This document shows positions 9,654-18,947 of a stretch of DNA of 64,000 nt, in pieces (position 1 is the stretch's first letter; each line of letters starts with the position of its first letter). A program made the translations under genes and the position numbers. Source of the DNA: Campylobacter pinnipediorum subsp. pinnipediorum (GTDB lineage: Bacteria > Campylobacterota > Campylobacteria > Campylobacterales > Campylobacteraceae); NCBI RefSeq assembly GCF_002021925.1, contig NZ_CP012546.1:744001-808000 (forward strand). Reading direction: 5' to 3'. The notes beneath the pieces were generated by a model that made no database searches, was not told the DNA's origin, and worked only from the letters and a program-made list of their open reading frames with translations.

Positions 9654-10454
9654 TTTGTTTTCTAATAAAGAGCAAATTTTAAAACCATAAAGAAATATAA
9701 TCCAAGATATATATATCCACAAAAAGAAAAAAAGCATAATTGAAAAAGAGCCGTAAATGCTTAAATATGTTTTGTTGTTTAAAGCATAATAGATAAATGC
9801 TGATTTTCCAAGATACCAAGCCAACGATGATATAAAAGAGCCTAAAAGTGCATTTTTTACCTTAAGTGGAGAGCTTACGGATATTAGATAAACAACACAA
9901 AATATACACCATATAATTAGATACGGAAATATACTTATAAAGTTAATCCAACTTGTATATTGTGTTGAGTTTAGTAACTCTTGAAATAAATTTGAAAGAT
10001 AAAAGCTTAGAGCAAGTCCTAATGGCGCTAGTGTGATTAGTGTCCAATAAGAGCTTATTGAACTCCAAAAGCTCCTTCTTTTACTAGACATTATTTTGTT
10101 TACCACATACTCATAGTCCATAAAAAACATAGCTGATGTAAAAATTACAGCTACAAAACCAACTATTCCGAGATTTACACTATTTTTTAAAAATGTTTGT
10201 AAATATGAGCCTATCACATCTTGATGTGTTGGTAGCATAGCTGAAAATATAAAACTCTCTATTTTTGAATAATATGTTTTAAAAACAGGTAATTGTGTAA
10301 AAAGTGAAAAGCTTAATAAAAGCACAGGTATGATCGATAATACAGTGTGAAAGCTAAGGCTTGAAGCATAGTGCATAAGCTCTTTATCTTTTATTTTTGT
10401 TATTATCCCAAATGCAAATTTTATATTATGAATGATATCTTTTAATTTTTTCAA
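9645..10454 (-). CDS. YihY/virulence factor BrkB family membrane protein
   Basis: 269 residues with about six membrane segments. The pattern of the family is visible: LSFHTVLSIIPVLLLSFSLF in the first helix region, then a loop with HQDVIGSYLQTFLKNS and a final FLWIYISWIIFLYGFKI segment. Members are inner-membrane proteins of unclear role; they were once mislabelled ribonuclease BN. It is transcribed with xerH (12-base gap), and its 3' end overlaps comEC on the other strand. Confidence 0.85.
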   Translation of the reverse strand: MKKLKDIIHNIKFAFGIITKIKDKELMHYASSLSFHTVLSIIPVLLLSFSLFTQLPVFKTYYSKIESFIFSAMLPTHQDVIGSYLQTFLKNSVNLGIVGFVAVIFTSAMFFMDYEYVVNKIMSSKRRSFWSSISSYWTLITLAPLGLALSFYLSNLFQELLNSTQYTSWINFISIFPYLIIWCIFCVVYLISVSSPLKVKNALLGSFISSLAWYLGKSAFIYYALNNKTYLSIYGSFSIMLFFFLWIYISWIIFLYGFKICSLLENKSR

Positions 10455-10465
10455 AAATTATCCTT

Positions 10466-11533
10466 TTATGAATTTTCACTTAAATCTTGCGCTACTTGTG
10501 CAGCTAATCTTAGTTTGTTGTTATCAAAATGGGTATAAATTCTAGATGTGTTTAGACTAGCATGTCCCAATGCTTCTTGAACCAAAACTATATCTTTTTG
10601 CTTTTTATAAAGCATTGTTGCAAATGTATGCCTTAGCATATGTGCCCCATTTTTTTCTTTTCTTATTCCCGCTTGAAAAAGTATCTGCTCTACTATCCTA
10701 CTAACATAAGCCTGGGTAAGTCTAGTACCTTTTTTATTGACAAATAAATACCCCTCTTTGTTTATGTAATTTATAGCTATGGCATCTAAAAATTTTTCTA
10801 TCAAATTCCTTTTTATCATTACAATTCTATATTTATTACCTTTTCCCCTTATTCTGATAGTGTATAAATCATCATCTTGGGTTATATCTTTTCTTTTTAG
10901 ATTAAGCGCCTCACTTACTCTAATTCCGGTAAAAATTATAAGCTTTATTATAAGTTTGTTTCTATTTTCGTTGCTTTTAAAATCAGCTTCATCTATCGCT
11001 GTAAGAAATTTTTTTAACTCATCTTCGCTCATAAATTCAGGGAGCTTTTGTCCTTTGCTTCCAGTTATTCCGCCCCAATTTTTAAGTTCGATATCAAAAA
11101 TATGCGATTTTCCATCTTCTTCGTTTTGTTTATCTAAAAATGCAAAAAAATTAATCACACTTATTCTATAATTTTTTTTACTAGCATCGCTTAATCCACC
11201 GGTAATACTAGCTAAGGTTTCACTCAAAAGCTCTTCATCTATCTGTTTTAGACTTTCAAGTCCATAAAAACATAAGGTTTCATAAAGTTTTTTAAGCGGA
11301 TTAAAATATGTGTTTATACCAGTTAAGCCGGCATTTCTAGCCATCTTAACCAAGCCATCTAACTTTTCTATATTGTTTATCTCTTTGTTTAGATTATAAT
11401 TAACAGAAGCTAGCATTTTTGGCTCTCTTAGCTCTTTGTTTGAAAGTGAGCTTAGTTTGTATTTTACATACCTTGTTAACCAAAAAAGTAAAGATAATTC
11501 AAAATTTTCTTTATTGTCTAGTTTGTATTTCAC
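10466..11533 (-). CDS. xerH: tyrosine recombinase XerH (chromosome dimer resolution)
   Basis: A 355-residue tyrosine recombinase. The catalytic set is complete: Arg205 (TGIRVSEAL), Lys231 (RGKGNKYR), His298 and Arg301 (HMLRHTFAT), His324 (LGHASLNTS) and Tyr333 (RIYTHF). An N-terminal SAM-like core-binding domain precedes it. Epsilonproteobacteria use this single XerH at a difH site with FtsK instead of XerC/XerD. The core-genome setting, without att repeats or phage genes, argues against a phage or island integrase. It is read divergently from murI. Confidence 0.9.
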   Translation of the reverse strand: MKYKLDNKENFELSLLFWLTRYVKYKLSSLSNKELREPKMLASVNYNLNKEINNIEKLDGLVKMARNAGLTGINTYFNPLKKLYETLCFYGLESLKQIDEELLSETLASITGGLSDASKKNYRISVINFFAFLDKQNEEDGKSHIFDIELKNWGGITGSKGQKLPEFMSEDELKKFLTAIDEADFKSNENRNKLIIKLIIFTGIRVSEALNLKRKDITQDDDLYTIRIRGKGNKYRIVMIKRNLIEKFLDAIAINYINKEGYLFVNKKGTRLTQAYVSRIVEQILFQAGIRKEKNGAHMLRHTFATMLYKKQKDIVLVQEALGHASLNTSRIYTHFDNNKLRLAAQVAQDLSENS

Positions 11534-11560
11534 TAAAATTTCCTATTAAATTTATGTAAA

Positions 11561-11566
11561 ATTATA
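11561..11566 (-). promoter_or_regulatory. -10 element (TATAAT) for xerH
   Basis: Reading leftwards, TATAAT lies 28 bases before the xerH start in the 74-base divergent gap to murI. It is close to, and divergent from, the murI -10 element at 11579-11584. Confidence 0.45.
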
Positions 11567-11578
11567 GCTTTTGTTTTA

Positions 11579-11584
11579 TATAAT
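11579..11584 (+). promoter_or_regulatory. -10 element (TATAAT) for murI
   Basis: TATAAT followed by TTTGC, 24 bases before the murI ATG at 11608. AAAAGG with six-base spacing forms the ribosome-binding site. Confidence 0.5.
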
Positions 11585-11607
11585 TTTGCTTTTTTAAAAG
11601 GTAAAAA

Positions 11608-12369
11608 ATGAAAATAGGTTTTTTTGATTCTGGTTTTGGTGGTTTAAGTGTTTTAAATGAGGCTATGGTTAGATTTGATGGCTATGAGTTTTTTTATTTT
11701 GCTGATAGCAAAAATGTCCCTTATGGAACAAAAAGCGTCAAAGAAATAACCGATTTAAGCATAAATGCTTGTGAGTTTTTGGTTGATTTGGGTGTTGATG
11801 CTATAGTTGTTGCTTGCAATACAGCTACAAGTGCTTCAATAGTAGCATTAAGAGATAAATTTAGCTTGCCTATAATAGGTATGGAGCCAGCTGTAAAATT
11901 AGCATTGAATACTTTTAAAGATCAAAAAACACTTCTTATAGCAACACCAGCTACAATAAATGGCATTAAATTAAAAAAACTTATAGATAAATTAAATGCT
12001 AGTGATTTTGTTGATGCCTTGGCTTTACCCAAACTTGTTAGTTTTGCTGAGAATGAAGAATTTACAACCGATAATGTAAAATTATATTTACAAAAATCTT
12101 TTAAAAATTTAAACTTAAATGACTATTCTTCTTTGGTTTTAGGTTGCACTCATTTTAATTACTTTAAAGATATTTTGAAAGATATTTTACCTAATCATAT
12201 TAAATTTATAGATGGCATAAATGGAACTTTAAATATGGTTAGTAATTTAAATTTAGCTTCAAAATCAAATAATCTCGTTAGATATTTTTATTCAAAAGAA
12301 GAAATTCAAAACCTAGATAAAGTTAATAGACTTTTAAACAGGCTTGATTTTGTTAAAAGCATTGTCTAA
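11608..12369 (+). CDS. murI: glutamate racemase
   Basis: MurI makes D-glutamate for peptidoglycan. The 253-residue protein opens with the family signature IGFFDSGFGGLSVLNEA and has the two catalytic cysteines in VVACNTATSAS (near residue 73) and VLGCTHFNYF (near residue 180), plus a GMEPAVKLAL segment. The length is normal. Its last four bases overlap the 3' end of the convergent aminotransferase gene. Confidence 0.95.
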   Translation: MKIGFFDSGFGGLSVLNEAMVRFDGYEFFYFADSKNVPYGTKSVKEITDLSINACEFLVDLGVDAIVVACNTATSASIVALRDKFSLPIIGMEPAVKLALNTFKDQKTLLIATPATINGIKLKKLIDKLNASDFVDALALPKLVSFAENEEFTTDNVKLYLQKSFKNLNLNDYSSLVLGCTHFNYFKDILKDILPNHIKFIDGINGTLNMVSNLNLASKSNNLVRYFYSKEEIQNLDKVNRLLNRLDFVKSIV

Positions 12370-13670
12370 AATAGCGATTGCATTGAAATTTCTTCAGCCC
12401 AAGTTGTGTGGTATTTTTTGATACTTTTTTGCAAAGAATCTATAAAATAATCTATATCATCAAAAGTATGTGTATAATGTAAACTAACTCTAAGCCAACC
12501 GGGCTTTTCTTCTAGTTTTTGATTATCTTTCATTTTTAATAATTCGTGTCCATAAGGTCCAGCACATGCACAACCAGCCCTTGTTTGTATTCCAAAATCT
12601 TTACTTAAAATAGCTGCTAAATCATAAGGCGATATTCCTTTTATATTGAAAGAAAAAATTGGAAGTTTTTTTAAATTTAATGGTGTGTATAGTTGTAAGT
12701 TTTCTATCTCTTGTATTCTTTTTTCAAAATACTCGCAAAGTTCATTTTCATTCTCACATATAGCTTTACCTATCTCATCTCTTAGCTTGTATGCTAAATT
12801 TGCTCTTATTAGTTCAAGTATTGGTGGTGTTCCAGCTTGTTCTAGTTGTTCTATATTTTTATCATACATATGACTTGTCCTACTTACATAACTAACAGTC
12901 CCTCCGCCTGCAAATGTTGGCTCATCTAGGTCGCATAATTCTTTTTTTATTGCAAGTAAGCCACAGCTTCCAACTCCGCCAAGTAGTTTATGTGGGGATA
13001 AAAATAGTGCATCGAAATAGTTGCAATCAACATTTTTGTAAGCACTGAAACTAGCCGCATCAAGTGCAACTATGCCATTATATTTTTTAACAAGATTGTA
13101 TATTTTTTTATAATCAGTTATTATTCCTGTTACATTTGAACATACACTAAAAGAGGCTATTATCTCACGTTTTTGATTAAGCTTTAGAATTTGTTCTAGG
13201 TGTATTAGGTCTATTTCGCCTTTTTCATTTAGTCTTACTCTTGCTATATCGCAAAGTGCTTCTCTAAAACTAACCTCGTTTGAGTGGTGTTCGTATGGAC
13301 CTACTATCACAAGTGGTGTGTTGCTTGGTTGTTTTATATTGTATCTAGCCTTTGTTTTTGGAGGGATATAAAGACCTAATAACTCTTGAAATTTCTTTAT
13401 AGCCGAGGTTGAGCCAAAACCGCAAGGAAGTAGATAAAAGCTATTATCTAATTGTAATGATTTTTTTAACTCACTTCTTGATTTTTCGTATAATGTTTGA
13501 GTGATTATAGCGTTTAATGAGCTATCTGAATGAGTATTTGCATATGTAAGTAAAATATTTGAAATTTCATCTTCTATGTTTTTGTATGCAAGCCCTGATG
13601 CTGTGTAGTCAAAATAATAAATTTCATCTTTTAGTATAATATTTTTTCTTATATGTTCTAAATTTACCAA
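12366..13670 (-). CDS. class V aminotransferase / cysteine desulfurase-like PLP enzyme
   Basis: 434 residues with the fold-type I layout of class V enzymes: a GFGSTSAIKKFQELL region, VVIVGPYEHHSNEVSFRE, the VALDAASFSAYK aspartate region, a PLP-lysine motif SPHKLLGGVGSCG near residue 233, and a C-terminal TRAGCACAGPYGHELL with a Cys-x-Cys that resembles the catalytic cysteine loop of cysteine desulfurases. The substrate cannot be told from sequence; this is not the housekeeping IscS/NifS by context. The start is TTG at 13670, with a weak ribosome-binding site. Campylobacter jejuni has a similar gene next to the DUF234-flgS pair (Cj0791c, from memory). Confidence 0.85.
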   Translation of the reverse strand: MVNLEHIRKNIILKDEIYYFDYTASGLAYKNIEDEISNILLTYANTHSDSSLNAIITQTLYEKSRSELKKSLQLDNSFYLLPCGFGSTSAIKKFQELLGLYIPPKTKARYNIKQPSNTPLVIVGPYEHHSNEVSFREALCDIARVRLNEKGEIDLIHLEQILKLNQKREIIASFSVCSNVTGIITDYKKIYNLVKKYNGIVALDAASFSAYKNVDCNYFDALFLSPHKLLGGVGSCGLLAIKKELCDLDEPTFAGGGTVSYVSRTSHMYDKNIEQLEQAGTPPILELIRANLAYKLRDEIGKAICENENELCEYFEKRIQEIENLQLYTPLNLKKLPIFSFNIKGISPYDLAAILSKDFGIQTRAGCACAGPYGHELLKMKDNQKLEEKPGWLRVSLHYTHTFDDIDYFIDSLQKSIKKYHTTWAEEISMQSLF

Positions 13671-13829
13671 ATTTTTATTTCCCGAATATTCTTTTGTTTG
13701 TAAAATTATACCTAAAAAATAATATATAAATTATAATAAAAGTATTTAAAACATAGTATATTTTTGTTGTCTAATAATTTATAATATTAATTACATATTA
13801 TTTTTGATAATATATAATTAAATTTTTGG

Positions 13830-13835
13830 TATAAT
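13830..13835 (+). promoter_or_regulatory. -10 element (TATAAT) for the chemoreceptor gene
   Basis: The 218-base gap between the aminotransferase and chemoreceptor genes is very AT-rich. TATAAT lies 54 bases before the ATG, with TTTTTGG just upstream. I see no sigma-28 type CGAT element, so housekeeping sigma-70 use is more likely. Confidence 0.5.
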
Positions 13836-13888
13836 TGGTAAATTAGATTAAAAATCTACAACAAACAATTAATGAAAAGGATTGTGAA

Positions 13889-15562
13889 ATGAAAATTTCT
13901 ACCAAAATTTTTACAATGATAGTATCATCATTGGTGCTATTGTTAGCAGTGCTTGCTTATTTGGCAAACGATATGAATTCTGATAATATTGAATACTCAA
14001 AAGCTAAGCTTAGAGAAGAAATTATCAAGGAAAAAAAGATAAGCTTGCAAGAAAATATGGATATATATGTTGGTTTTGTTAAAGATATCAACAAAGAGTA
14101 TGAAGAGTTTGGTGAAAAGCCAGGAGAAGCCACTAAAGATATTTTGGAGTTTATAGAAAATATAAGATTTGGTGATGATGGATATGTTTTTGTATTTGAC
14201 GACAAGGGTAAGGTCTTTATGCATCCTGTACATAAGGATTGGATTGGAACCAATAAATGGGATTTAACATCTCAAGACGGTACTAAAATTTATCAAGAAT
14301 TAATTAAAATAGCTGATAATAGAGATAGGTTTTTGTTCTATAAATGGAATGGAGTCAGAAAGATTGGATTTTCTAAAAAGTTAACCATAGAAGGTAAAAG
14401 TTATATATTTAATATAGCAACTAATCTTGAGCCTATGTATAAAAATACAAATGAAATAATCTCAGACATGGAATCAAAATCAAATATACAATTGCTCGAG
14501 TTTATAACTTCTGCTGCTGTTGTATCTATAATAATGATTGTTTTAGCTCTTGTTTATACTAAGTTTTCAATCACCAAACCACTTAACGAACTAATAAACA
14601 GAGCAAGAAACCTATCAAGTGGAGATGGAGACTTAACAAGAAAACTTGAAGTAGTAGGTAAAGATGAGATAGCAATGGCTAGTGATGCTATAAATAACTT
14701 TATAGAAAAAGTAAGAGTGCTTATAAATGATGCCAAACATCTATCTAGTGAAAACTCATCTATAGCAAATGAATTAAGCTCTACATCACTTCAAACAGGT
14801 AAAAGAGTAGAAGACTCAACAGCTATTATTACAGATACATCTAAAAATTGCTCAGATATACAAGAAAACATGAAATCATCAGTTGAAATAGCTCAAAAAG
14901 GTAAAGATGATTTACAAAAAGCAACCGAATACATACATGAAGCAAATAAAGCTATAACAGAACTTGCTTCAGAGATAACTCAAACAGCTCAAACAGAATA
15001 TGATATGGCAAATAAGATAGATCAACTAAGTAAAGATGCCGAACAAGTTAAATCAGTTCTTGTAGTAATTAATGATATAGCTGATCAAACAAATCTACTT
15101 GCACTTAATGCAGCTATTGAAGCAGCAAGAGCAGGAGAACATGGTAGAGGATTTGCTGTTGTTGCTGATGAAGTAAGACAGCTAGCTGAAAGAACACAAA
15201 AGAGCTTAACAGAGATAAATGCTACTATAAACGTAATAGTTCAAGCTATAACAGAATCAAGCACTCAAATGAATGAAAACTCTAAACAAATAGGAGAACT
15301 TACAAAGGTTGCTGCTAATGTAGAAGATACTATAAAAGTAATGAGTTCTGCTATAGGAGATGCTATAAAACTATCTGATAAAACTGTAGAAGATTATATA
15401 CTAACAGGTAAAAACATAGATGGTATAGCAAGTGGTATGGATAATATAAACCATATATCAACTGAAAATGCAAGAAGTGTTGAAGAAATAGCAGCAGCAG
15501 CCGAACATCTAAATAAGATGACAGATACATTAAATGCTAAACTTGGTGAGTTTAGGACTTGA
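13889..15562 (+). CDS. methyl-accepting chemotaxis protein with periplasmic Cache domain
   Basis: 557 residues: membrane helix at about 8-26, a periplasmic single-Cache (sCache_2-like) sensor at about 30-200 with [19 protein letters not shown] and [14 protein letters not shown], a second helix at about 208-226, a HAMP region to about 280, and the cytoplasmic signalling coiled coil with the hairpin [20 protein letters not shown] near residue 407. The C-terminus (NAKLGEFRT) has no CheR-binding pentapeptide. Ligand unknown. It stands alone between its own promoter and a terminator. In C. jejuni, as I recall, the aminotransferase and DUF234-flgS neighbours adjoin directly, so this receptor looks inserted. 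Confidence 0.93.
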   Translation: MKISTKIFTMIVSSLVLLLAVLAYLANDMNSDNIEYSKAKLREEIIKEKKISLQENMDIYVGFVKDINKEYEEFGEKPGEATKDILEFIENIRFGDDGYVFVFDDKGKVFMHPVHKDWIGTNKWDLTSQDGTKIYQELIKIADNRDRFLFYKWNGVRKIGFSKKLTIEGKSYIFNIATNLEPMYKNTNEIISDMESKSNIQLLEFITSAAVVSIIMIVLALVYTKFSITKPLNELINRARNLSSGDGDLTRKLEVVGKDEIAMASDAINNFIEKVRVLINDAKHLSSENSSIANELSSTSLQTGKRVEDSTAIITDTSKNCSDIQENMKSSVEIAQKGKDDLQKATEYIHEANKAITELASEITQTAQTEYDMANKIDQLSKDAEQVKSVLVVINDIADQTNLLALNAAIEAARAGEHGRGFAVVADEVRQLAERTQKSLTEINATINVIVQAITESSTQMNENSKQIGELTKVAANVEDTIKVMSSAIGDAIKLSDKTVEDYILTGKNIDGIASGMDNINHISTENARSVEEIAAAAEHLNKMTDTLNAKLGEFRT

Positions 15563-15570
15563 TAATCAAT

Positions 15571-15604
15571 GCAAGGGTGTAAAAACCCTTGCTCTTGAGT
15601 TTTT
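15571..15604 (+). terminator. rho-independent terminator after the chemoreceptor gene
   Basis: An 8-bp stem GCAAGGGT / ACCCTTGC with a six-base loop, starting eight bases after the stop, followed shortly by a TTTTT run at 15600-15604. The next ribosome-binding site lies only five bases further, at 15609. Confidence 0.7.
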
Positions 15605-15608
15605 AAAT

Positions 15609-15613
15609 GGAGG
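15609..15613 (+). promoter_or_regulatory. strong ribosome-binding site (GGAGG) that points to an ATA start
   Basis: GGAGG is the strongest Shine-Dalgarno match of this neighbourhood. The only codon at ideal distance in the long frame is ATA 15620. The ATG at 15607 overlaps the site itself and opens just eight codons before a stop. Confidence 0.6.
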
Positions 15614-15619
15614 TTTTAT

Positions 15620-16483
15620 ATAAAATCTCTTAAAAATTTCTTCCAAACAAATAAACATCTTGATATTGATGAACTTATTAAATTTTATCTTGTATTTGAT
15701 GGGTTAAAAACACAAAAATCTTACTATGATATTTTTGAAGCAATAGATAACGAAATCATAAAAAATATAGACAATGTATCAAAAGAATTTGATGATTTGT
15801 CTATTGAAGAGAGATATGCTTTAAGAAATTTTGCAAAAAATGATAGAAAATGGCTTAAAATTTATAAGATGATGCCAAGAAGTTTGGCTATAAAAACCTA
15901 TGAAAATTTATTTAATAAAAATATACTATATATAGAAAAAAGTAGAGAACAGCCAATAATAAAACTATATAAAAATCAAAAACTTAAAAAATGTGATAGA
16001 AGGTATAAAATTCAAGATAAAATACATTTTAGCACTCATTTTTATAGGTTTTGGTTTAGGTTTATAGAACCAAGATTAAAGCAACTAAAACAAGGCAATG
16101 TGGATGGAGTGCTTGAATATATAAAATCTCATTTTGATGAGTATGCATCTTTGGGATTTGAGCTTATATGTTGTGATTATTTGAGATATAAATTTGATTT
16201 AAAAGATGAAGTTGTAAGTAGTTTTTGGAATAAAGATTTGGAGATAGATATCTTAGTAAACTCAAATAAAAATAAAATAGTTGGAGAAGCTAAATATAAA
16301 AATAAAAAAGTTTGTAAAAATGTATTAAATATACTTTTAAATAAGTGTGATAGGCTTGATTTAAAACCAAATAATATTGTTTTGTTTTCAAAAAGTGGTT
16401 TTAGCACAGAGCTTTTAAATATGAAAAATGATAAACTTTTGCTTATTGATTTAGATGATATATCGGAGATTTTATATGAATGA
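15620..16483 (+). CDS. DUF234-domain protein upstream of flgS, apparent ATA start
   Basis: The frame reads continuously from after a TGA at 15596-15598 to 16483 and gives about 287 residues. The C-terminal half resembles DUF234, the PD-(D/E)xK-like domain found with archaeal-type ATPases: FELICCDYLRYKF, then EIDILVNSNKNKIVGEAKYK with the Asp...Glu-x-Lys pattern. No ATPase domain is present. GGAGG at 15609-15613 is six bases before ATA 15620, which would start MKSLKNFFQ...; no ATG, GTG or TTG occurs in frame until TTG 15797, which would drop 59 well-formed residues. The last eight bases overlap flgS. Role unknown; the pairing with flgS also occurs in C. jejuni (Cj0792, from memory). Confidence 0.75.
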   Translation: MKSLKNFFQTNKHLDIDELIKFYLVFDGLKTQKSYYDIFEAIDNEIIKNIDNVSKEFDDLSIEERYALRNFAKNDRKWLKIYKMMPRSLAIKTYENLFNKNILYIEKSREQPIIKLYKNQKLKKCDRRYKIQDKIHFSTHFYRFWFRFIEPRLKQLKQGNVDGVLEYIKSHFDEYASLGFELICCDYLRYKFDLKDEVVSSFWNKDLEIDILVNSNKNKIVGEAKYKNKKVCKNVLNILLNKCDRLDLKPNNIVLFSKSGFSTELLNMKNDKLLLIDLDDISEILYE

Positions 16484-17462
16484 TAATTTAGAAGTTGGTC
16501 TTAAAAATTTAATAGAACAAACTTATATGATAGAGCAAGAGTATAAGAACTTATATGCTAGTTATGAGAATTTACAAAAGATTATTAAAGATGTTGTGGA
16601 TGTTTTGCCTACCGCTATTTGGATATTAAATAGCGATGAAACTCTGTTTTTACAAAATGCTCAAGCTAGTAAAAATAACAAGCTTTTTAATCAGCTTGAT
16701 TTGAATGAAGCCGAGTATGAGATAGAATTTGAGGCTAAATTTTATCTCGTAAAAATTTCAAATAAAGATGATAAAAAGATAATTTCAGCAATAGATATAA
16801 CATCTCAAAAAAGAAATGAAAGACTTGCTTCAATGGGTCAGGTTGCCGCTCATTTAGCACACGAGATAAGAAATCCAATAGGCTCAATATCGCTTTTGTC
16901 TTCAACTCTTTTAAAGCGAGTAGACGATAAAAACTCTTTTATAGTAAAAGAAATGCAAAGTGCTATTTGGCGGGTTGAACGTATTATAAAGGCTACATTG
17001 CTATTTACAAAAGGCGTTCATATAAATAGACAACCATTTAATTTTTTGGATTTAAAAAAAGACTGCGAAGATGCACTTAAATATTATGATTATTCAAAGG
17101 AAATAGATATAAGACTTGATTTTCAAAAAGGCTTTTATAATGCTGACAAAGAGCTTCTTTCTTTGGTTTTTCAAAATCTTCTTTTTAATGCCATTGATGC
17201 TATTGAAGATGATGAAAATGATAGTGGAGAGATTAAAATTTGGTATGAAAAAACAGATGAAGAGCATAGGTTTTATATGTATGATAGTGGAGTTAGTATA
17301 GCTGATAAAAGGATAGTCTTTGAGCCATTTAAAACAACAAAACTCAAAGGTAATGGACTTGGATTGAGTCTTTGTTTACAGATAATACAAGCACATAAAG
17401 GAAGTATAGAAATAAGTCTAAACCCAAAGACTTTTTGTGTTAGTTTGCCTATATATTTTTAG
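16476..17462 (+). CDS. flgS: flagellar two-component sensor histidine kinase FlgS
   Basis: A soluble 328-residue kinase without membrane helices: an N-terminal coiled coil and small PAS-like region (about 1-110), a dimerisation/phosphoacceptor helix with His129 in AAHLAHEIRNPIGSI, and a HATPase domain with NLLFNAIDAIED (N box) and GNGLGLSLCLQII (G2 box). FlgS senses assembly of the flagellar export apparatus and phosphorylates FlgR, encoded at 56881-58173 here. ATG 16476 follows GGAG in the end of the DUF234 gene; the two overlap by eight bases. Confidence 0.9.
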   Translation: MNDNLEVGLKNLIEQTYMIEQEYKNLYASYENLQKIIKDVVDVLPTAIWILNSDETLFLQNAQASKNNKLFNQLDLNEAEYEIEFEAKFYLVKISNKDDKKIISAIDITSQKRNERLASMGQVAAHLAHEIRNPIGSISLLSSTLLKRVDDKNSFIVKEMQSAIWRVERIIKATLLFTKGVHINRQPFNFLDLKKDCEDALKYYDYSKEIDIRLDFQKGFYNADKELLSLVFQNLLFNAIDAIEDDENDSGEIKIWYEKTDEEHRFYMYDSGVSIADKRIVFEPFKTTKLKGNGLGLSLCLQIIQAHKGSIEISLNPKTFCVSLPIYF

Positions 17463-17467
17463 ATTTT

Positions 17468-17497
17468 AAAAAATCAAAGGAGTTTTGTCTCCTTTGA
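17468..17497 (-). terminator. rho-independent terminator of argH
   Basis: A 9-bp stem TCAAAGGAG / CTCCTTTGA with a six-base loop, starting eight bases after the argH stop. Read leftwards it is followed by a TTTTTT run; read rightwards by AAAA, so it mainly serves argH but may also stop flgS transcripts. Confidence 0.75.
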
Positions 17498-17504
17498 AAA
17501 ATTA

Positions 17505-18896
17505 TTAGAAATTTATACTTTTTATCCAATTTTCAAGGATATCTATCTGTTCTTTTACACTTTGAGTGCTTGTTCCACCTTTTGATTTTCTAGCTTGCAT
17601 TGATGATATTAGGTCTAAAACTTTTAATGCCTCATTGTCTATATTTTCATTTATATTTTTAATATCATCACTATTTAATTCACTTATATCTTTACCTAAT
17701 TCTTCTGCTTTAGCGACTATTTTTCCAGTTATAAAATGAGCTTGTCTAAATGCTATATTTTTTTCTCTAACTAAAAAATCAGCCAAGTCAGTAGCGGTAA
17801 GGTGTCCTGTCATTGAAGCTTTTTTCATATTTTCTTTATTAAAGCTTGATTCTTTTAGCATTTGATTTAATATAACAAGGCTTGAAAGTGCTGTGTTTAC
17901 ACTATCAAATACACCTTCCTTATCCTCTTGCATATCTTTGTTATAAGCTAATGGAAGTGCTTTCATTGTCGTTAAAAGAGCTATTAAATTTCCATAAACT
18001 CTTCCTGTTTTTCCTCTTATTAGTTCTGCTACATCTGGGTTTTTTTTCTGTGGCATTATAGAGCTTCCAGTTGAAAACTTATCACTGATTTTTATAAAAC
18101 CAAACTCACTAGAACTCCACATAATTATCTCTTCGCAAAGTCTTGAAGTATGTGTAAAAATAACACTTATATTAAATAAAAGCTCAAGTGCAAAATCTCT
18201 ATCACTCACACCATCCATAGCATTTGGCGTAATACCTTCAAATCCAAGTTCTTCTGCTACAAAATCTCTATTTGTGTTATGCGGTGTTCCAGCTAAGGCG
18301 CAAGAGCCAAGCGGGCTTAAGTTATTTCTTTTAAAGCTAGATTCGAGCCTTTGAAAATCTCTCATAAACATAAAAGAATAAGCCATTAAATGAAAAGCTA
18401 AGCTAACTGGTTGAGCATGTTGAAGGTGTGTGTATCCAGGCATTATAGTTTGTAGGTTATTGCTTGAAATATCTTTTAGTGTTGTTATTAGGTTGAGTAA
18501 TTCGTGTGCTATATTTTTTGTGCTTTTTAAAAAATATAGTCTAAAATCAAGAGCTACTTGATCGTTTCTTGATCTTGCTGTGTGAAGTTTGCCACCTATC
18601 TCGCTACCTACTATTTGGCTTAGTCTTTTTTCTATGCTCATATGGATATCTTCATCCTTTATATCAAAGATAAAGTCGCCATCAATTATCTCTTTTAAAA
18701 TTTGATTTAATCCATCAGTGATTTTTAAGCACTCATCTTCTGTAATGATTTTTTGTTTTGCTAACATCTTGACATGAGCTTTACTTCCGTTTATATCTTC
18801 TAGGTATAGCTCTTTATCAAAATTTATAGAAGCATTAAATTTTTCAAGAAGTTCGCTACTTGATTCATTAAATCTTCCAGACCACATTTTTTCCAT
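17505..18896 (-). CDS. argH: argininosuccinate lyase
   Basis: ArgH splits argininosuccinate into arginine and fumarate. The 463-residue protein starts with the typical MWSGRF and shows the fumarase-superfamily signatures: [31 protein letters not shown] with the catalytic His, and the signature loop [12 protein letters not shown] near residue 280. The C-terminus has [18 protein letters not shown]. The length is normal. It stands alone with its own terminator; the AsmA-like gene upstream reads the same way after a 51-base gap. Confidence 0.96.
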   Translation of the reverse strand: MEKMWSGRFNESSSELLEKFNASINFDKELYLEDINGSKAHVKMLAKQKIITEDECLKITDGLNQILKEIIDGDFIFDIKDEDIHMSIEKRLSQIVGSEIGGKLHTARSRNDQVALDFRLYFLKSTKNIAHELLNLITTLKDISSNNLQTIMPGYTHLQHAQPVSLAFHLMAYSFMFMRDFQRLESSFKRNNLSPLGSCALAGTPHNTNRDFVAEELGFEGITPNAMDGVSDRDFALELLFNISVIFTHTSRLCEEIIMWSSSEFGFIKISDKFSTGSSIMPQKKNPDVAELIRGKTGRVYGNLIALLTTMKALPLAYNKDMQEDKEGVFDSVNTALSSLVILNQMLKESSFNKENMKKASMTGHLTATDLADFLVREKNIAFRQAHFITGKIVAKAEELGKDISELNSDDIKNINENIDNEALKVLDLISSMQARKSKGGTSTQSVKEQIDILENWIKSINF

Positions 18897-18947
18897 TTTT
18901 TTATCCTTGGTTAGTTTTATAAATTAATTTTACAAAAAAATATTTTT

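Noticed and set aside
10466-11533. Integrase of a genomic island or prophage
   Set aside because: Sequence and setting fit XerH of the core genome; no att repeats, cargo or phage genes are nearby.
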